DNA of 64,000 bases from Mucilaginibacter rubeus (GCF_003286415.2 NZ_CP043450.1:1426001-1490000), one strand, 5' to 3'. Counted from the stretch's first letter, positions 25,853-35,768 are shown. Notes: a model not told the origin generated them from the sequence alone. Numbers and translations: made by a program.

Positions 25853-27118
25853 TTACACAATATTTTTCGCTTGATTTTCAGCTGGCCGAATACTTGCGGA
25901 AAATATTAATAATGAGAAAAATACGCTATAAAAAAAGATTCCCTTATCTACATCTAAGAAGTTTTCGGACAAGGAAACGCTGGTTACGACAATCATAAAG
26001 GCCATCAGTAACAGGTCGCGTTTTGCAATGGCTACCCTGATGCCGAATGCAAGTACAAACAGGTAAATAAGCAAGCCTGTAATTCCCGATTTAATAAAGA
26101 AACTAATGAATTGGTTGTGCGAATTTAGCCCAGTGAGGTAGGATCGGTAAAACTGATGATCAAAAAAAGGATCTTTAAGTAAACCAACTTCGGTACCAGC
26201 CCCATGACCTATAACCGGCGATTGGGCACCTACGCTCATAGCTACACTCCAGCGCGCCAGCCTCGGGTCGGTGAGTTGGGCACCGGCAGATTTGCTGAGG
26301 TCTTTCCTGAGCTCGGTCACGTATCTTTCACGAAAGGCACGCGTGGTAAAAATGCCTGCTATTACTACAATCAATAATGACGTAACTATCGTTACATATT
26401 TTAAGCGTATCCGTCCCCTCAACATAAACCATGGTATAAACACGGTCAGGATAATCACTATCCCTGCAAATATCGATTTTGAGCTAAGCTGGATAATGCC
26501 CGCTGCCAACAAGCAACTGCACAGTAAATAAAATACCTTAAACTTCGGAGAATTCTCCTTTATAAAAATATACAAAAGATATACCAACGCAATCGCTATC
26601 TGCATGGAAAAAAAAGTAGCGTGGATCTCCAACGGCTCAGAAAAATTATGATTGGTAAAGGCAGGAGATACCAGAGCTTTGAGCGGTAAATGATAATACC
26701 TGATAGTAATAAGCGCCTGCAAAAAAAGATACGCGATGGTAACCGTACATCCTACCGAAAATATTAGTAACAGGTTGTTCCGGTACTTTATTATATCGAG
26801 CGGATTAAAGCAAAATATCAGTGGGATAAGCAAAATGGTAACCTGCCTGCCAACTTCTGTAAAAGCCTGCGGTTTATTGGTGCTGTAAATGGTGCTGATC
26901 AGTGTCACTAAAAAAACAGCAGCTAAAGCAAAGTTTACGGTTGTTAATAATGGCTTTATCGTGATTTTACGGATTTGTATAATAGTATGCAGTGCCAGGC
27001 CTATTAACAACAGGTGGCTGTAAAACATATTGAACGGCAGGCTCAGTAGCAATAGCATCAGCAGGTAATAGCTGATCCTGTTATTCAGCGTATCATCAGG
27101 CTTTAGCAGGTTTTTCAT
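25853..27118 (-). CDS. O-antigen ligase/polymerase family membrane protein (WaaL/Wzy-like)
   Basis: 421 aa with about ten to twelve hydrophobic segments. The Wzy_C / O-antigen ligase region is visible as HGAGTEVGLL and GLNSHNQFISFFIKSGITGL, where the histidine in SHNQF is the conserved family residue. Such proteins join lipid-linked glycan units or ligate them to a carrier on the periplasmic face. It overlaps the start of the upstream glycosyltransferase end by 23 bp. A second polymerase-like protein lies at 30363, so one may polymerise and the other ligate. Confidence 0.85.
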   Translation of the reverse strand: MKNLLKPDDTLNNRISYYLLMLLLLSLPFNMFYSHLLLIGLALHTIIQIRKITIKPLLTTVNFALAAVFLVTLISTIYSTNKPQAFTEVGRQVTILLIPLIFCFNPLDIIKYRNNLLLIFSVGCTVTIAYLFLQALITIRYYHLPLKALVSPAFTNHNFSEPLEIHATFFSMQIAIALVYLLYIFIKENSPKFKVFYLLCSCLLAAGIIQLSSKSIFAGIVIILTVFIPWFMLRGRIRLKYVTIVTSLLIVVIAGIFTTRAFRERYVTELRKDLSKSAGAQLTDPRLARWSVAMSVGAQSPVIGHGAGTEVGLLKDPFFDHQFYRSYLTGLNSHNQFISFFIKSGITGLLIYLFVLAFGIRVAIAKRDLLLMAFMIVVTSVSLSENFLDVDKGIFFYSVFFSLLIFSASIRPAENQAKNIV

Positions 27119-28220
27119 GTTGATTGCGGTAGCATTCCAGTATAAAATCTTCGTAGTCGTTGATCACCATTTCCCAGTTAAACTGGTATTGAATTTTGTG
27201 AAGGTTATTCTTTACCATTTCGCGTTCGGGATCCTTACGCTGTACGTTCTCAACCAGGTGCCGAACCTCATTCGCGTTATCGAAATAAAACGCATCTGAG
27301 TTAAGTACAGCTTTGTTGAAGGGGTTATTATGCGCGGCTATGAGCGCTTCGCTGGCCATGGCTTCAAGTAAAGAAGGATTAGTGCCACCTACGCTATGCC
27401 CGTGGAAATACAGGTAACTGTTGTTCTGTAGTGCGCGTACCACCGAGTTGTCAAAATTTGCCCCTTTAAACTGGATCCGGTCGTCGTTTTTAAAGCGATG
27501 TGTAATGAATTTACCAAAACGGTTACTGGTGTCGCCCAAAACCATGAAGCTCTTCTTTGATGAACTGCTATTAAAACCCTCCAAAATGGTTTCGATATTG
27601 TTTTCCGGCTCCATGCGGGCCATCAGTAAAAAGTAATCTTCCTTAAGCACTTCGCTTTTATCAAATTGCTCACGCTCCTGTTCCGAAAACAGATCGGCAC
27701 CATAAGGGATATAGCGGCTCTCAACCTCATACTTATCCTTAAGATAAGATCTGATCACCCTTGAATCGGAGATATAATATTGGCTGTGTTTTACGGCCAG
27801 CTTTTCGGCATACTTCAAAAACTTTTGCACTGGTTTTGAGTATTTGGAGCGTTTCCATTCCAGGCCATCCATATTGGTGATGATGACACTGTTTGGTGGA
27901 TAAAGGTGCCCCCAAACCGAACTACTGGTATAGCCCATAAGCAGTACTACATCAAACTTGCGTTTGCGGGCATCCATAAGACAATTAAAATCATACGCAA
28001 ATTGTCCGGCAGTACCTATAAGATACTCAGGATCGTAGCAGTGAACAATGTTGACACCGTTCCAGGTATCAGCTTTGTAAGGGTGATTGTGCGAATTATA
28101 AACGGTAACCGAGTGGCCCTTTTTTACCAAACCTGCCGATACATATTCTGAAATATGCTCAAACCCGCCATAGTAGTTCGGGATGCCCCGCGTTCCTAAA
28201 ATCGCTATTTTTAGTTTCAT
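27096..28220 (-). CDS. GT4-like glycosyltransferase with DUF1972 domain (rhamnosyltransferase-like)
   Basis: About 374 aa from the ATG at 28220; the frame extends upstream to 28292, but IAILGTRGIPNYYGGFEH is the characteristic N terminus of DUF1972 glycosyltransferases and starts five residues after that ATG. Further hallmarks: DGLEWKRSKYSKPVQKFLKY, SRYIPYGADLF, YLFHGHSVGGTNPS-like segment with SLLEAMA. Related proteins transfer rhamnose or similar sugars in O-antigen and exopolysaccharide synthesis. Its start lies 62 bp inside the upstream glycosyltransferase gene, an unusually long overlap. Confidence 0.9.
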   Translation of the reverse strand: MKLKIAILGTRGIPNYYGGFEHISEYVSAGLVKKGHSVTVYNSHNHPYKADTWNGVNIVHCYDPEYLIGTAGQFAYDFNCLMDARKRKFDVVLLMGYTSSSVWGHLYPPNSVIITNMDGLEWKRSKYSKPVQKFLKYAEKLAVKHSQYYISDSRVIRSYLKDKYEVESRYIPYGADLFSEQEREQFDKSEVLKEDYFLLMARMEPENNIETILEGFNSSSSKKSFMVLGDTSNRFGKFITHRFKNDDRIQFKGANFDNSVVRALQNNSYLYFHGHSVGGTNPSLLEAMASEALIAAHNNPFNKAVLNSDAFYFDNANEVRHLVENVQRKDPEREMVKNNLHKIQYQFNWEMVINDYEDFILECYRNQHEKPAKA

Positions 28221-29361
28221 GACAATGAAAGTTTGCTTGTAATAAATTGTAAAATATGATACTGCTTTTTTCCCAGTGGTACTGATGAGCAACGTGCTCC
28301 GCTACTCGCTTGGTAAAGGCGTAGCCGGGAGGCTGCTCAACAGCAAATGCCAGTTTTTGCTCAAAGTCGGCTTGATTGGCTGGATTGAAAGCATATGGCG
28401 CGAAGAAGTTAAAGTTCTTCATCGCTGTTTCTGACGAGCACAACACTGGTGCACCGCAAATGGCCGCTTCAAGCGGCGGGATGCCGAAACCTTCGGCTTT
28501 TGAAGGATATACAAACAACCTGCAGGCGCGATAAAATGCTGCCAAATCAGCCTGCTCTGCCTGTGGTATCCACCTGAAAAATTGCTTTTGCTCGGCAGTG
28601 AGGCTTTTGATGAGCTCGTTTAGCCCAGGGGTATATATTGATGCCTTACCGATGAACACCAGGCTGATACCTTTTTCATATAACTTCAGGCTTAAATATT
28701 TCTGAAGCAATAAGAGATGGTTTTTGCGCGGCTCAATACGGCTGGTATACAGGATAAAATTGCTGATGCCGAATTTCTTTGCTACCCAATCCTCAGCCTC
28801 TTGCTTTGAGGCCTGGTATTGCAACAGCGAGTTGCTTACCCCATTTTGGATGATGTGCATTTCATCCGCGGGAATCTGGTAATAATCACAAATACGGCTT
28901 TTGGAATACTCAGATACAGTGGTTTTTATATCGGCATTTTTAATGCTCCGGCCAAAAAGATAGTTGCGTGGTATGCTAAACAGAATTGGGAAATCCTTTC
29001 TGAAATCATTAAAAAGCATATCATGCATGGTCACAATATATTGGCAGCCCGCTATTTTTTTAGGGCTGATATATTGAAAGTGGGCAAAATCAAACTTGTA
29101 TTTTTTGATGTATGCCGGTATATCAAAAATAAAACGCAGAATGTTTATCCCCCGGTTCTTATAAGGCAATATGTTTTGCGGCGGCAGCAACGGAAACTGT
29201 TTACGAATGTTATCTGTATCGCGTGCGCCGATATAAATATCTATGTCCGGGCGCTCGGCCAGCAAGTGATTATATAGCTCACGTATAAAAGTCTGCGCGC
29301 CCTGAAATTCTTTATCAAAGGAGTGTGCATCAACAAACAATTTTATCTTTTTAGCTGCCAT
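28159..29361 (-). CDS. glycosyltransferase, GT4 family
   Basis: 400 aa GT-B enzyme. N-terminal acceptor domain begins KLFVDAHSFDKEFQGAQTF; the donor domain shows FILYTSRIEPRKNHLLLL, LVFIGKASIY and the E-x7-E motif in EGFGIPPLEAAICGAPVL. The final 23 residues (from about FHCHETKNSD) run through the start of the next gene in another frame and do not resemble the family, suggesting the original stop was lost. Otherwise complete. Overlaps the upstream GT2 gene by 11 bp; part of the polysaccharide operon. Confidence 0.92.
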   Translation of the reverse strand: MAAKKIKLFVDAHSFDKEFQGAQTFIRELYNHLLAERPDIDIYIGARDTDNIRKQFPLLPPQNILPYKNRGINILRFIFDIPAYIKKYKFDFAHFQYISPKKIAGCQYIVTMHDMLFNDFRKDFPILFSIPRNYLFGRSIKNADIKTTVSEYSKSRICDYYQIPADEMHIIQNGVSNSLLQYQASKQEAEDWVAKKFGISNFILYTSRIEPRKNHLLLLQKYLSLKLYEKGISLVFIGKASIYTPGLNELIKSLTAEQKQFFRWIPQAEQADLAAFYRACRLFVYPSKAEGFGIPPLEAAICGAPVLCSSETAMKNFNFFAPYAFNPANQADFEQKLAFAVEQPPGYAFTKRVAEHVAHQYHWEKSSIIFYNLLQANFHCHETKNSDFRNAGHPELLWRV

Positions 29362-30370
29362 AGTTCAACTCCTTTTGATTTAAAACAGCGGTTGGCAGTT
29401 CCGTCTCTTCTAAGCGGAAGCTACCTTTGGCCAAATGATATAACCTGATCAGTGTACGCTCGGGCAAAAATGTCATCAGCAGTAAAAAGTAATTTTTAAT
29501 ATGCAGCGGACTGATGGATAATGTTTTGATCAGGTTTTTTCTTGCCTTTTCCGGCTGGTAATTATTCCACAGGTATTTTTTGCCTATCAGCGCATAATAA
29601 GCGCCTTTTTTAATGCGTGGAGATAATTGCTTTATACCGATTTCGGATAGTTGCTTTCCTTCAGCTTCTGTGATGCTATGCTTACGCAGCGTATTGTATT
29701 TGATCTGCCTGAATTTGCCTGTGCGCCATTTTTCATCAATGGTGATAGACTCGGCATTGAGCCTCACTTTAATGAGTGGCTGATTAAGATTAAAGGCTTT
29801 TTCGTGTTTGAGGATACCTGCCCATAAAAAGTGGTCTTCAAATGTGTAGGCCAATTCGTTATAGCCGCCTGCGTTTAAAATAACATCGCGCTTATAAAAC
29901 ACGCTTGAGTGGATAAAAGGGCAAATTTTATAGCTAAGCTGACGGATTTCATTGTGGCTCAAAGCATCTGGTTGCCAGGTGAATATCAGGTCGCCGCGCA
30001 CATCGGTATAGTCAACGCCCGAACCTATAATGCTGTAATATGGGTGCGAAGTGATGAAATCATATTGAACCTGCAGACGGTAGGGATAACATACGTCATC
30101 AGCATCAAAACGGGCAATATAAGGGGCTCGTGCATGGCGTAAGCCTGTATTTAAGGCTGCGGCTACTCCCTTGTTTTCCTGGTTTAAAACCACTATGCGC
30201 TCATCGTTAAATGATTGGATGATATCCAGTGTATCATCAGTTGATCCGTCGTTTACAATGAGCAGTTCAAAATCGGTAAACGATTGCTCAAGTACCGACG
30301 TAATAGCTTCGCGGATATATTTACCGGCATTATAGGCCGGCATTAAAACAGTAATTTGAGGGTTATGCAT
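29351..30370 (-). CDS. glycosyltransferase, GT2 family (GT-A fold)
   Basis: 339 aa. Classic GT2 N terminus ITVLMPAYNAGKYIREAITS, nucleotide-sugar region LLIVNDGSTDDTLDII, and the D-x-D metal site ARFDADDVCYP (about 90-97). Further on GSGVDYTD and FEDHFLWAGIL are usual for the family. The C-terminal 100 residues are basic and helical, perhaps for membrane or lipid-carrier contact. Overlaps its neighbours by 8 and 11 bp, so it is translated as part of one coupled operon. Sugar donor cannot be told. Confidence 0.93.
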   Translation of the reverse strand: MHNPQITVLMPAYNAGKYIREAITSVLEQSFTDFELLIVNDGSTDDTLDIIQSFNDERIVVLNQENKGVAAALNTGLRHARAPYIARFDADDVCYPYRLQVQYDFITSHPYYSIIGSGVDYTDVRGDLIFTWQPDALSHNEIRQLSYKICPFIHSSVFYKRDVILNAGGYNELAYTFEDHFLWAGILKHEKAFNLNQPLIKVRLNAESITIDEKWRTGKFRQIKYNTLRKHSITEAEGKQLSEIGIKQLSPRIKKGAYYALIGKKYLWNNYQPEKARKNLIKTLSISPLHIKNYFLLLMTFLPERTLIRLYHLAKGSFRLEETELPTAVLNQKELNYGS

Positions 30371-32045
30371 AAGCCAGCTCCTCCTGCACTGTAGTTTTTG
30401 TTTTCAAATCAGATGAAGTGGTTTCTTTTATATTGAGGAATAGCATGAGCTCAAAAACTACCAGTACCGAGAGTTGCTCGAACCAGTAATCAAGAAAAAA
30501 TATGCCCGCTACCATCATTAGTATGGGCAATCCATAGTTTAGTTTTTTATAGTTCCGTGCAAAAAAGCCGATATAGAAAATGATGAGGGCCAGTAATCCG
30601 AGGATGCCATACTCACTCAGTATTTGGTCGTAAGTAGAGTAGGGGTTATTGCGTACCGAACGGAACTCCGCATTCTTGCTGAAGAAGCTCAGATACAAAT
30701 CAAGATGGTTGTGCATGAACGCCGGGTTGATATAAATATAGTTTTTGGGGTAGTCACCCCTGATACCTGCACCTGCGGCCCTGAAAGCTATCTTAGATGA
30801 AAAATTTCCCGGCCCTAAACCGGCTATACTTTTCAGTGGATGTGCAACCAGGTAATCAAATGTTTGTACGGTGCCGGTGATTTTACCGGGCAGCGCAGGC
30901 AGGAATGGTTCAACATGGCAAAGTGGCAATTGATCCCGATGGATAGCTATGCAGTCAAGCAATTGCTGTCTGTCAGGCGTCATCTCGCCGGTATTATAAA
31001 ACTCGGCAAAATGAGTGTTAGGTTCAGGAATGTACAGTCGGCCGTAATCAGTAAGTGGTAAACCTTTAATTTTTTTATCAAGCTCGTTCAGCTTTTCCTG
31101 GCGGGCTTTAATGGTGCTCAGGCTATCCAGGTAATTTTGAGCGAATTTTCTGCGACGTTCGTCTCTGCTCAATACATTGGTTGTGCGAGAGGTTGCATCG
31201 CTCATAGTCGCTGTTTGCTTTTCCGGGCGATTTTCACGTAAGGCGCTTGCAGTAACTTCGTTAAGGTATTTACCATTTTGCGGCGATATTTTGGCCATGG
31301 AAACGATGTAGATCATCAACGCCACCACGATCATACTTTTTTGATTGCGTGTAGTTTTGAAAATGAATATAAATGCGAGGGTAAGCAGGAACAAAATACT
31401 GATCAGGTTACTGTAGGTAAGCACCAGTGTGCTCATACACACGATCATCATGGCCAGATTGCGTTTATAGATAAAGTAAAACACACCAAAGGCACACAGA
31501 ACGGCATTAGTTGATGATATATCAAAGCTGATACCCATAACATCATCGCCGGTATTTATAAAGTAACGCTGGTGCATCCCCATATAGGCATAGGGGTTAA
31601 TGCTTTTGGTGATCCACATGATATGCCCCAGGTTGGCGGCCGAAAAAACAGCGTTTATAATGAAAAAGATGATCAGTGTTCGGTAAATGGTTTCGGTATC
31701 GGATCCATCAACCATAAGCTTAACCTGGTGAATAGCCAGCAAGGCCAGTGCCCAACATATCAATGCCCATCCAAAAACGGGTATATAATACAGGTTGATA
31801 AAGTTTTTGTTGACTATTGCAGCAATAATGGCTATTGGGAAAACGAGCAGATAAAATAACGGAAGCCTTGAGTTACGTAGCTTAAAGCCAAATTGAAAAT
31901 TAAACCGGCTTATGTAAACAAAAAGGAGCGCGACTATTTTAAATGGAATATGAACGTTGATAAAAAGCAACAGGAAGATCAACATCCGCCAATCGGCATA
32001 ATTTTTCCATTTTTTAATATCAAAACCCGGCAAGCTGATTGTCAT
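30363..32045 (-). CDS. polytopic membrane protein, O-antigen polymerase-like (Wzy candidate)
   Basis: 560 aa with roughly ten hydrophobic helices and a long soluble insert (about residues 255-440) between them, which is the layout of Wzy polymerases with a large periplasmic loop. No sequence motif identifies the family firmly; position decides the call: first gene of a minus-strand operon with three glycosyltransferases and a ligase-like gene, divergent from a Wzx-type flippase. The insert contains charged repeats around TTNVLSRDERRRKFAQNYL and a conserved-looking AGLGPGNFSSKIAFR segment close to the second membrane block. First gene after a 203-bp divergent promoter region. Confidence 0.65.
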   Translation of the reverse strand: MTISLPGFDIKKWKNYADWRMLIFLLLFINVHIPFKIVALLFVYISRFNFQFGFKLRNSRLPLFYLLVFPIAIIAAIVNKNFINLYYIPVFGWALICWALALLAIHQVKLMVDGSDTETIYRTLIIFFIINAVFSAANLGHIMWITKSINPYAYMGMHQRYFINTGDDVMGISFDISSTNAVLCAFGVFYFIYKRNLAMMIVCMSTLVLTYSNLISILFLLTLAFIFIFKTTRNQKSMIVVALMIYIVSMAKISPQNGKYLNEVTASALRENRPEKQTATMSDATSRTTNVLSRDERRRKFAQNYLDSLSTIKARQEKLNELDKKIKGLPLTDYGRLYIPEPNTHFAEFYNTGEMTPDRQQLLDCIAIHRDQLPLCHVEPFLPALPGKITGTVQTFDYLVAHPLKSIAGLGPGNFSSKIAFRAAGAGIRGDYPKNYIYINPAFMHNHLDLYLSFFSKNAEFRSVRNNPYSTYDQILSEYGILGLLALIIFYIGFFARNYKKLNYGLPILMMVAGIFFLDYWFEQLSVLVVFELMLFLNIKETTSSDLKTKTTVQEELAYA

Positions 32046-32248
32046 TATTCCTCTTGTATTTATTGATGTCTATTCCCGGTTTTGCAGGCCCGTTCGTGAT
32101 TGTTTTGTTTAAATAGTTACGTGTCAAAAAAAGGAATGGTTGCCTCGGCATTGTGCCGATATATGCAGATATTTAACCGGCATATAAAAATGTTACAGGC
32201 AACCGGCCGGTAAAAACAATAGTATAAGGGTATAAACACTACAAGACA

Positions 32249-33661
32249 TTGCTCAGAAGTAAAGCGTTCATCAGTTTTTTTTCGTCGGGTTTGCAGGCAC
32301 TTGCCCTGCAAGTGCTTGGCAGTATCTTTTTCTATGTTATTTCTGTTTACCTGAGTAAGGACAGTTTTGGCATCATCAGCTGGATGAACGCCATGTCTAT
32401 ATTCATCACTACAATACTTGGTTTTGGATTGGAGCAGGTGGTGATCCGTCGTATAGCGGCCTCGCAACGGTCTGATTGGGCGGCGGCGGCATTTCTATTC
32501 CATTCGCTGGCCGCTTTTTTTGCAGCGCTTCTTATTTTATGGCTGCTCAGCTTGGTGCTGCACGGCGATATTTATCAGCTATTGCCCTGGTTTTTCATGG
32601 CGCAGGGCTTGCTTTTTTTGGGCATTCCGCTAAAGCAGTTTCTAAACGCTAAAGAAAAATTTACGCCTTATGGCGTTATCGCCATTATAAGCAATAGCTT
32701 AAGAGTTTGTGGTGCCTTTTATCTCGTAGCCGTCCATCAGCTACAGGTTCATTCCATCATCATGGTAATGATATGCACCGCCGGGGCCGAATTACTGGCA
32801 TTGTTCATTTATGTTATCACCAACACAGGCTTTAGTTTTAAATTTCGATTTCAGGCTTATAAGAAGTTACTGAGCGAGTCTGCCGCACAATACGTATCTG
32901 TAATATTTGATATGAGCCTTTCGCGCATGGATTGGTTGTTGCTGGGTTTTATGGCAAGTAAAGCAGTTTTAGCCGATTATAGCTTTGCTTACCGCGCTTA
33001 TGAACTTACCCGGCTGCCCATGCTTATTATAGCTCCCGTTATCTTACCGCGTTTATCACGATTGATGGCTTCAAAACCATCTGCCAAATTACAAGAACAA
33101 GTAAACGCCTTTAATACCGCCGAACTGTTATTGGCTATGCTGCTCCCGCTTGTTTTTAATACACTTTGGACACCCGTAGTTGGCATGATAACCGGAGGGA
33201 AATACGGCGCTACCAATGCCCCCGAGTTCCTGATCCTATCATTGTGCATACCTTTGCAGTTTTTTATCAACCTGCTTTGGTCGCTTAGTTTTAGTGTTAA
33301 AAAGTATAAAGCGGTATCTTCTGTTACCTTAAGCTGCGCCGTAACAAACATCGGCCTTAACCTGGTATTGATCCCGTTGTTTAATGGTATAGGTTCAGCC
33401 GTGGCATTTTTAATTACCAATTTATTGCAGGCAGCGCTTTATTACCGGCTGGTAAATAAACATGTTATGCATATCAGTCTGCGCCCATTTATAATACTGT
33501 TTCCTACTGCTTTGGCTGGCTGGTTTATTACATCCTCCATAAACATACATTTTTTGTTAAGGCTTTTATTGGGGATAGCTTTTTACCTGGTAATTGCTGT
33601 GGTATCGAGGCAATTAAGCAGACACACTATTCAAAATAGTAAAAAATTCCTGGCGCAATGA
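32249..33661 (+). CDS. Wzx-like polysaccharide flippase (MATE/MOP superfamily), TTG start
   Basis: 470 aa with 12-14 transmembrane helices; the N-terminal pattern (SGLQALALQVLGSIFFYVIS followed by GIISWMNAMSIFITTILGFG) is typical of the oligosaccharide flippase family that moves lipid-linked repeat units across the inner membrane. No ATG is available upstream of this conserved region: in-frame codons run back to a TAA at 32225-32227, so the TTG at 32249 is the best start. The leader has CGGCA-TTG-TGCCG (32146-32158) inside a wider 7-bp inverted repeat. Coupled by 4 bp to the next glycosyltransferase. Confidence 0.88.
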   Translation: MLRSKAFISFFSSGLQALALQVLGSIFFYVISVYLSKDSFGIISWMNAMSIFITTILGFGLEQVVIRRIAASQRSDWAAAAFLFHSLAAFFAALLILWLLSLVLHGDIYQLLPWFFMAQGLLFLGIPLKQFLNAKEKFTPYGVIAIISNSLRVCGAFYLVAVHQLQVHSIIMVMICTAGAELLALFIYVITNTGFSFKFRFQAYKKLLSESAAQYVSVIFDMSLSRMDWLLLGFMASKAVLADYSFAYRAYELTRLPMLIIAPVILPRLSRLMASKPSAKLQEQVNAFNTAELLLAMLLPLVFNTLWTPVVGMITGGKYGATNAPEFLILSLCIPLQFFINLLWSLSFSVKKYKAVSSVTLSCAVTNIGLNLVLIPLFNGIGSAVAFLITNLLQAALYYRLVNKHVMHISLRPFIILFPTALAGWFITSSINIHFLLRLLLGIAFYLVIAVVSRQLSRHTIQNSKKFLAQ

Positions 33662-34872
33662 ACATTTTATACCTGTGCGATGAATATCCTCCCGGTCCGC
33701 ATGGTGGCATTGGCACCTATGTACAGCTTATAGCCAGGCATATGGCAAAGCTGGGGCACAAAGTCATAATTGCCGGACTATACAGCCGCGGATACGGAGG
33801 TGTTGATGAATTTGAAGATGAAGGTGTAAAGGTTTTCAGGTATCGCTGGGGAATAGATGGCAGGTTATTTGAAAACCAGCAGGGCCTAAGCGCACGACTG
33901 GTTAACAGGGTATTATTGGATACCGGTATAACCGAGCGGGATATTAAAAGGAGTTTGGCAGCCTATCAAAAAAAACTCGAGCAAATCATCAAAACCCGGC
34001 AAATAGACATTGTTGAAATGCCCGACTATAATGATTATATCCGGTTTTGTAATTCATACGTGTCATTCCCAAAGTTGCCTGTCCCCGTGGTTGTTAAGCT
34101 GAATGGCTCTATTACCTATTTTAACAGCGAGGCTGGAAAAACGGTAGCCCCCCATGTTTTGAAAATGGAGCAGGATATTTTAAATGGAGCAGCCGCTGTA
34201 AGCAGTGCAAGTGCCTTTACTGCCGGCAAAAGTGCTGTTTATCTATCGTACGGCAAACCCATTAAGGTGTTGTATAATGGCATTGATACGAATATCGTGG
34301 TTATGAATGATGCGGAGCGTGATAATAAACAGGTGGTGTTTACGGGCAGCCTTGTTCAAAAGAAAGGCGTTTTTCAACTGGCAAAAGCCTGGAATATAGT
34401 TGCAAACGAAATTCCGGACGCGCGATTATTAATACTCGGAAAAGGCCCTATGGTAAAAGTGACTGCTTTTTTACAGGAGCATGCAAAAAACAGTGTTGTA
34501 TTCAAAGGCCATGTTAATAAGGATGAGCTTTATGGCTATCTGACTAAATCGGCAGCCGCCGTATTCCCTTCATATGCCGAGGCCTTTGCATTAGCCCCAT
34601 TGGAAGCTATGGCCTGTGGTACGGCCGTGATCAATTCAAACCGTACATCCGGCCCGGAGTTGGTTGATGACGATATCAACGGCATGTTGATAGATCCTGA
34701 TCATGTAGAGCAATTAGCATCAGCAATAATTACACTGCTTAATGATCCTGAAAAACGGCTGAAACTTGCCTCCGCAGGCAATGAAAAAGTAAAACGATAT
34801 TTTGATATTGATATAGTGGCGAAGCAAACGCTGCTGTTTTATCAGGAGGTGCTAACTAAACCTGTTCTATAA
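33658..34872 (+). CDS. glycosyltransferase, GT4 family
   Basis: 404 aa GT-B enzyme. The N-terminal glycine-rich loop PPGPHGGIGTYVQLIARHMA is the acceptor-domain signature; the donor domain has VVFTGSLVQKKGVFQLAKAW, LILGKGPM and the E-x7-E motif YAEAFALAPLEAMACGTAV. Starts inside the flippase stop (ATGA), and its own 3' end overlaps the convergent GT2 gene by 17 bp, so there is no room for a terminator between them. Sugar specificity unknown. Confidence 0.93.
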   Translation: MNILYLCDEYPPGPHGGIGTYVQLIARHMAKLGHKVIIAGLYSRGYGGVDEFEDEGVKVFRYRWGIDGRLFENQQGLSARLVNRVLLDTGITERDIKRSLAAYQKKLEQIIKTRQIDIVEMPDYNDYIRFCNSYVSFPKLPVPVVVKLNGSITYFNSEAGKTVAPHVLKMEQDILNGAAAVSSASAFTAGKSAVYLSYGKPIKVLYNGIDTNIVVMNDAERDNKQVVFTGSLVQKKGVFQLAKAWNIVANEIPDARLLILGKGPMVKVTAFLQEHAKNSVVFKGHVNKDELYGYLTKSAAAVFPSYAEAFALAPLEAMACGTAVINSNRTSGPELVDDDINGMLIDPDHVEQLASAIITLLNDPEKRLKLASAGNEKVKRYFDIDIVAKQTLLFYQEVLTKPVL

Positions 34873-35656
34873 CCAGTTCATTACGGTAGTCGTTTTGTTT
34901 TTGAGGCAGCTCTTTATATTGTTTCAGATACACATACTTAAGGCGCGTATTTTTATAAATAACGCGCGCTATGGCCAGGCCTTCGGCACCATCCAAGAAA
35001 CCAAGCCTGATAATGTAATTACGTAAAAAGCCAAAAGCGGGCGAAAAATACAGTTTAATAAACGTTGCCTTTTTACCGGCTTTGTAATATTTAGCCGCGC
35101 TTAATTGAGCATAAAGAATGGCTTTACGTTTAAAGTCTTCAATATCAGTTACGGAGTGATGATGGATATGGCCTGCTATACTTTTAATTTCGGCATCGGG
35201 TGGTAAAAGCAATGTTTCGTGGACTTCAGTTTCGCCCCATTTTACTAATGAGCGGTTAAATAAACGGAGATGGTGATCATTTCCCCAATTACCAAAACGG
35301 ATGAGCTTTTTACCAAAATACGATTTGAATTTGATGTCGTAAACAACATTTGCTTTATCAAAGTTTAGATTATGGAGTGCTTTAACAAGGTCGGCATCGG
35401 GCACTTCATCGGCATCAATACTTAAGATCCAGTTATAGCGGGACAGTGCTATGCCTTTGTTTTTATTTGCCCCATATCCTGCCCAGCTTTTTTGAAATAC
35501 CCGGCATCCGTAACCCGACGCTATGAGCGGGGTGCCGTCGGTACTGTCATTATCAACCACAACAATATCATCGGTTATTAAACGGGCCATTTTTATACAA
35601 TCCTCAATTAAGGCGGCTTCGTTTTTAGTAATGATCACAACAGACACTGGTACCAT
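34856..35656 (-). CDS. glycosyltransferase, GT2 family (WaaE/KdtX-like)
   Basis: 266 aa. VSVVIITKNEAALIEDCI at the N terminus, DIVVVDNDSTDGT for the nucleotide and the D-x-D site SIDADEVPD (about 85). The compact size and the HHLRLFNRSLVKWGETEVHE / GHIHHHSVTDIEDF segments are as in the WaaE/KdtX subgroup that adds glucose or heptose to lipopolysaccharide inner core. It is alone on its strand, convergent with the GT4 gene, so it may act on the core rather than on the repeat unit made by the main cluster. Confidence 0.9.
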   Translation of the reverse strand: MVPVSVVIITKNEAALIEDCIKMARLITDDIVVVDNDSTDGTPLIASGYGCRVFQKSWAGYGANKNKGIALSRYNWILSIDADEVPDADLVKALHNLNFDKANVVYDIKFKSYFGKKLIRFGNWGNDHHLRLFNRSLVKWGETEVHETLLLPPDAEIKSIAGHIHHHSVTDIEDFKRKAILYAQLSAAKYYKAGKKATFIKLYFSPAFGFLRNYIIRLGFLDGAEGLAIARVIYKNTRLKYVYLKQYKELPQKQNDYRNELVIEQV

Positions 35657-35768
35657 GCAGCAGTAGTATTAGTAGTATATATTATAAAGGATCTGTTACG
35701 GCCCTTTATTAAGATATATCGTACATGTACCGTGTATGGTTGCCTTGAATTAAACAAACAAAAAAATA

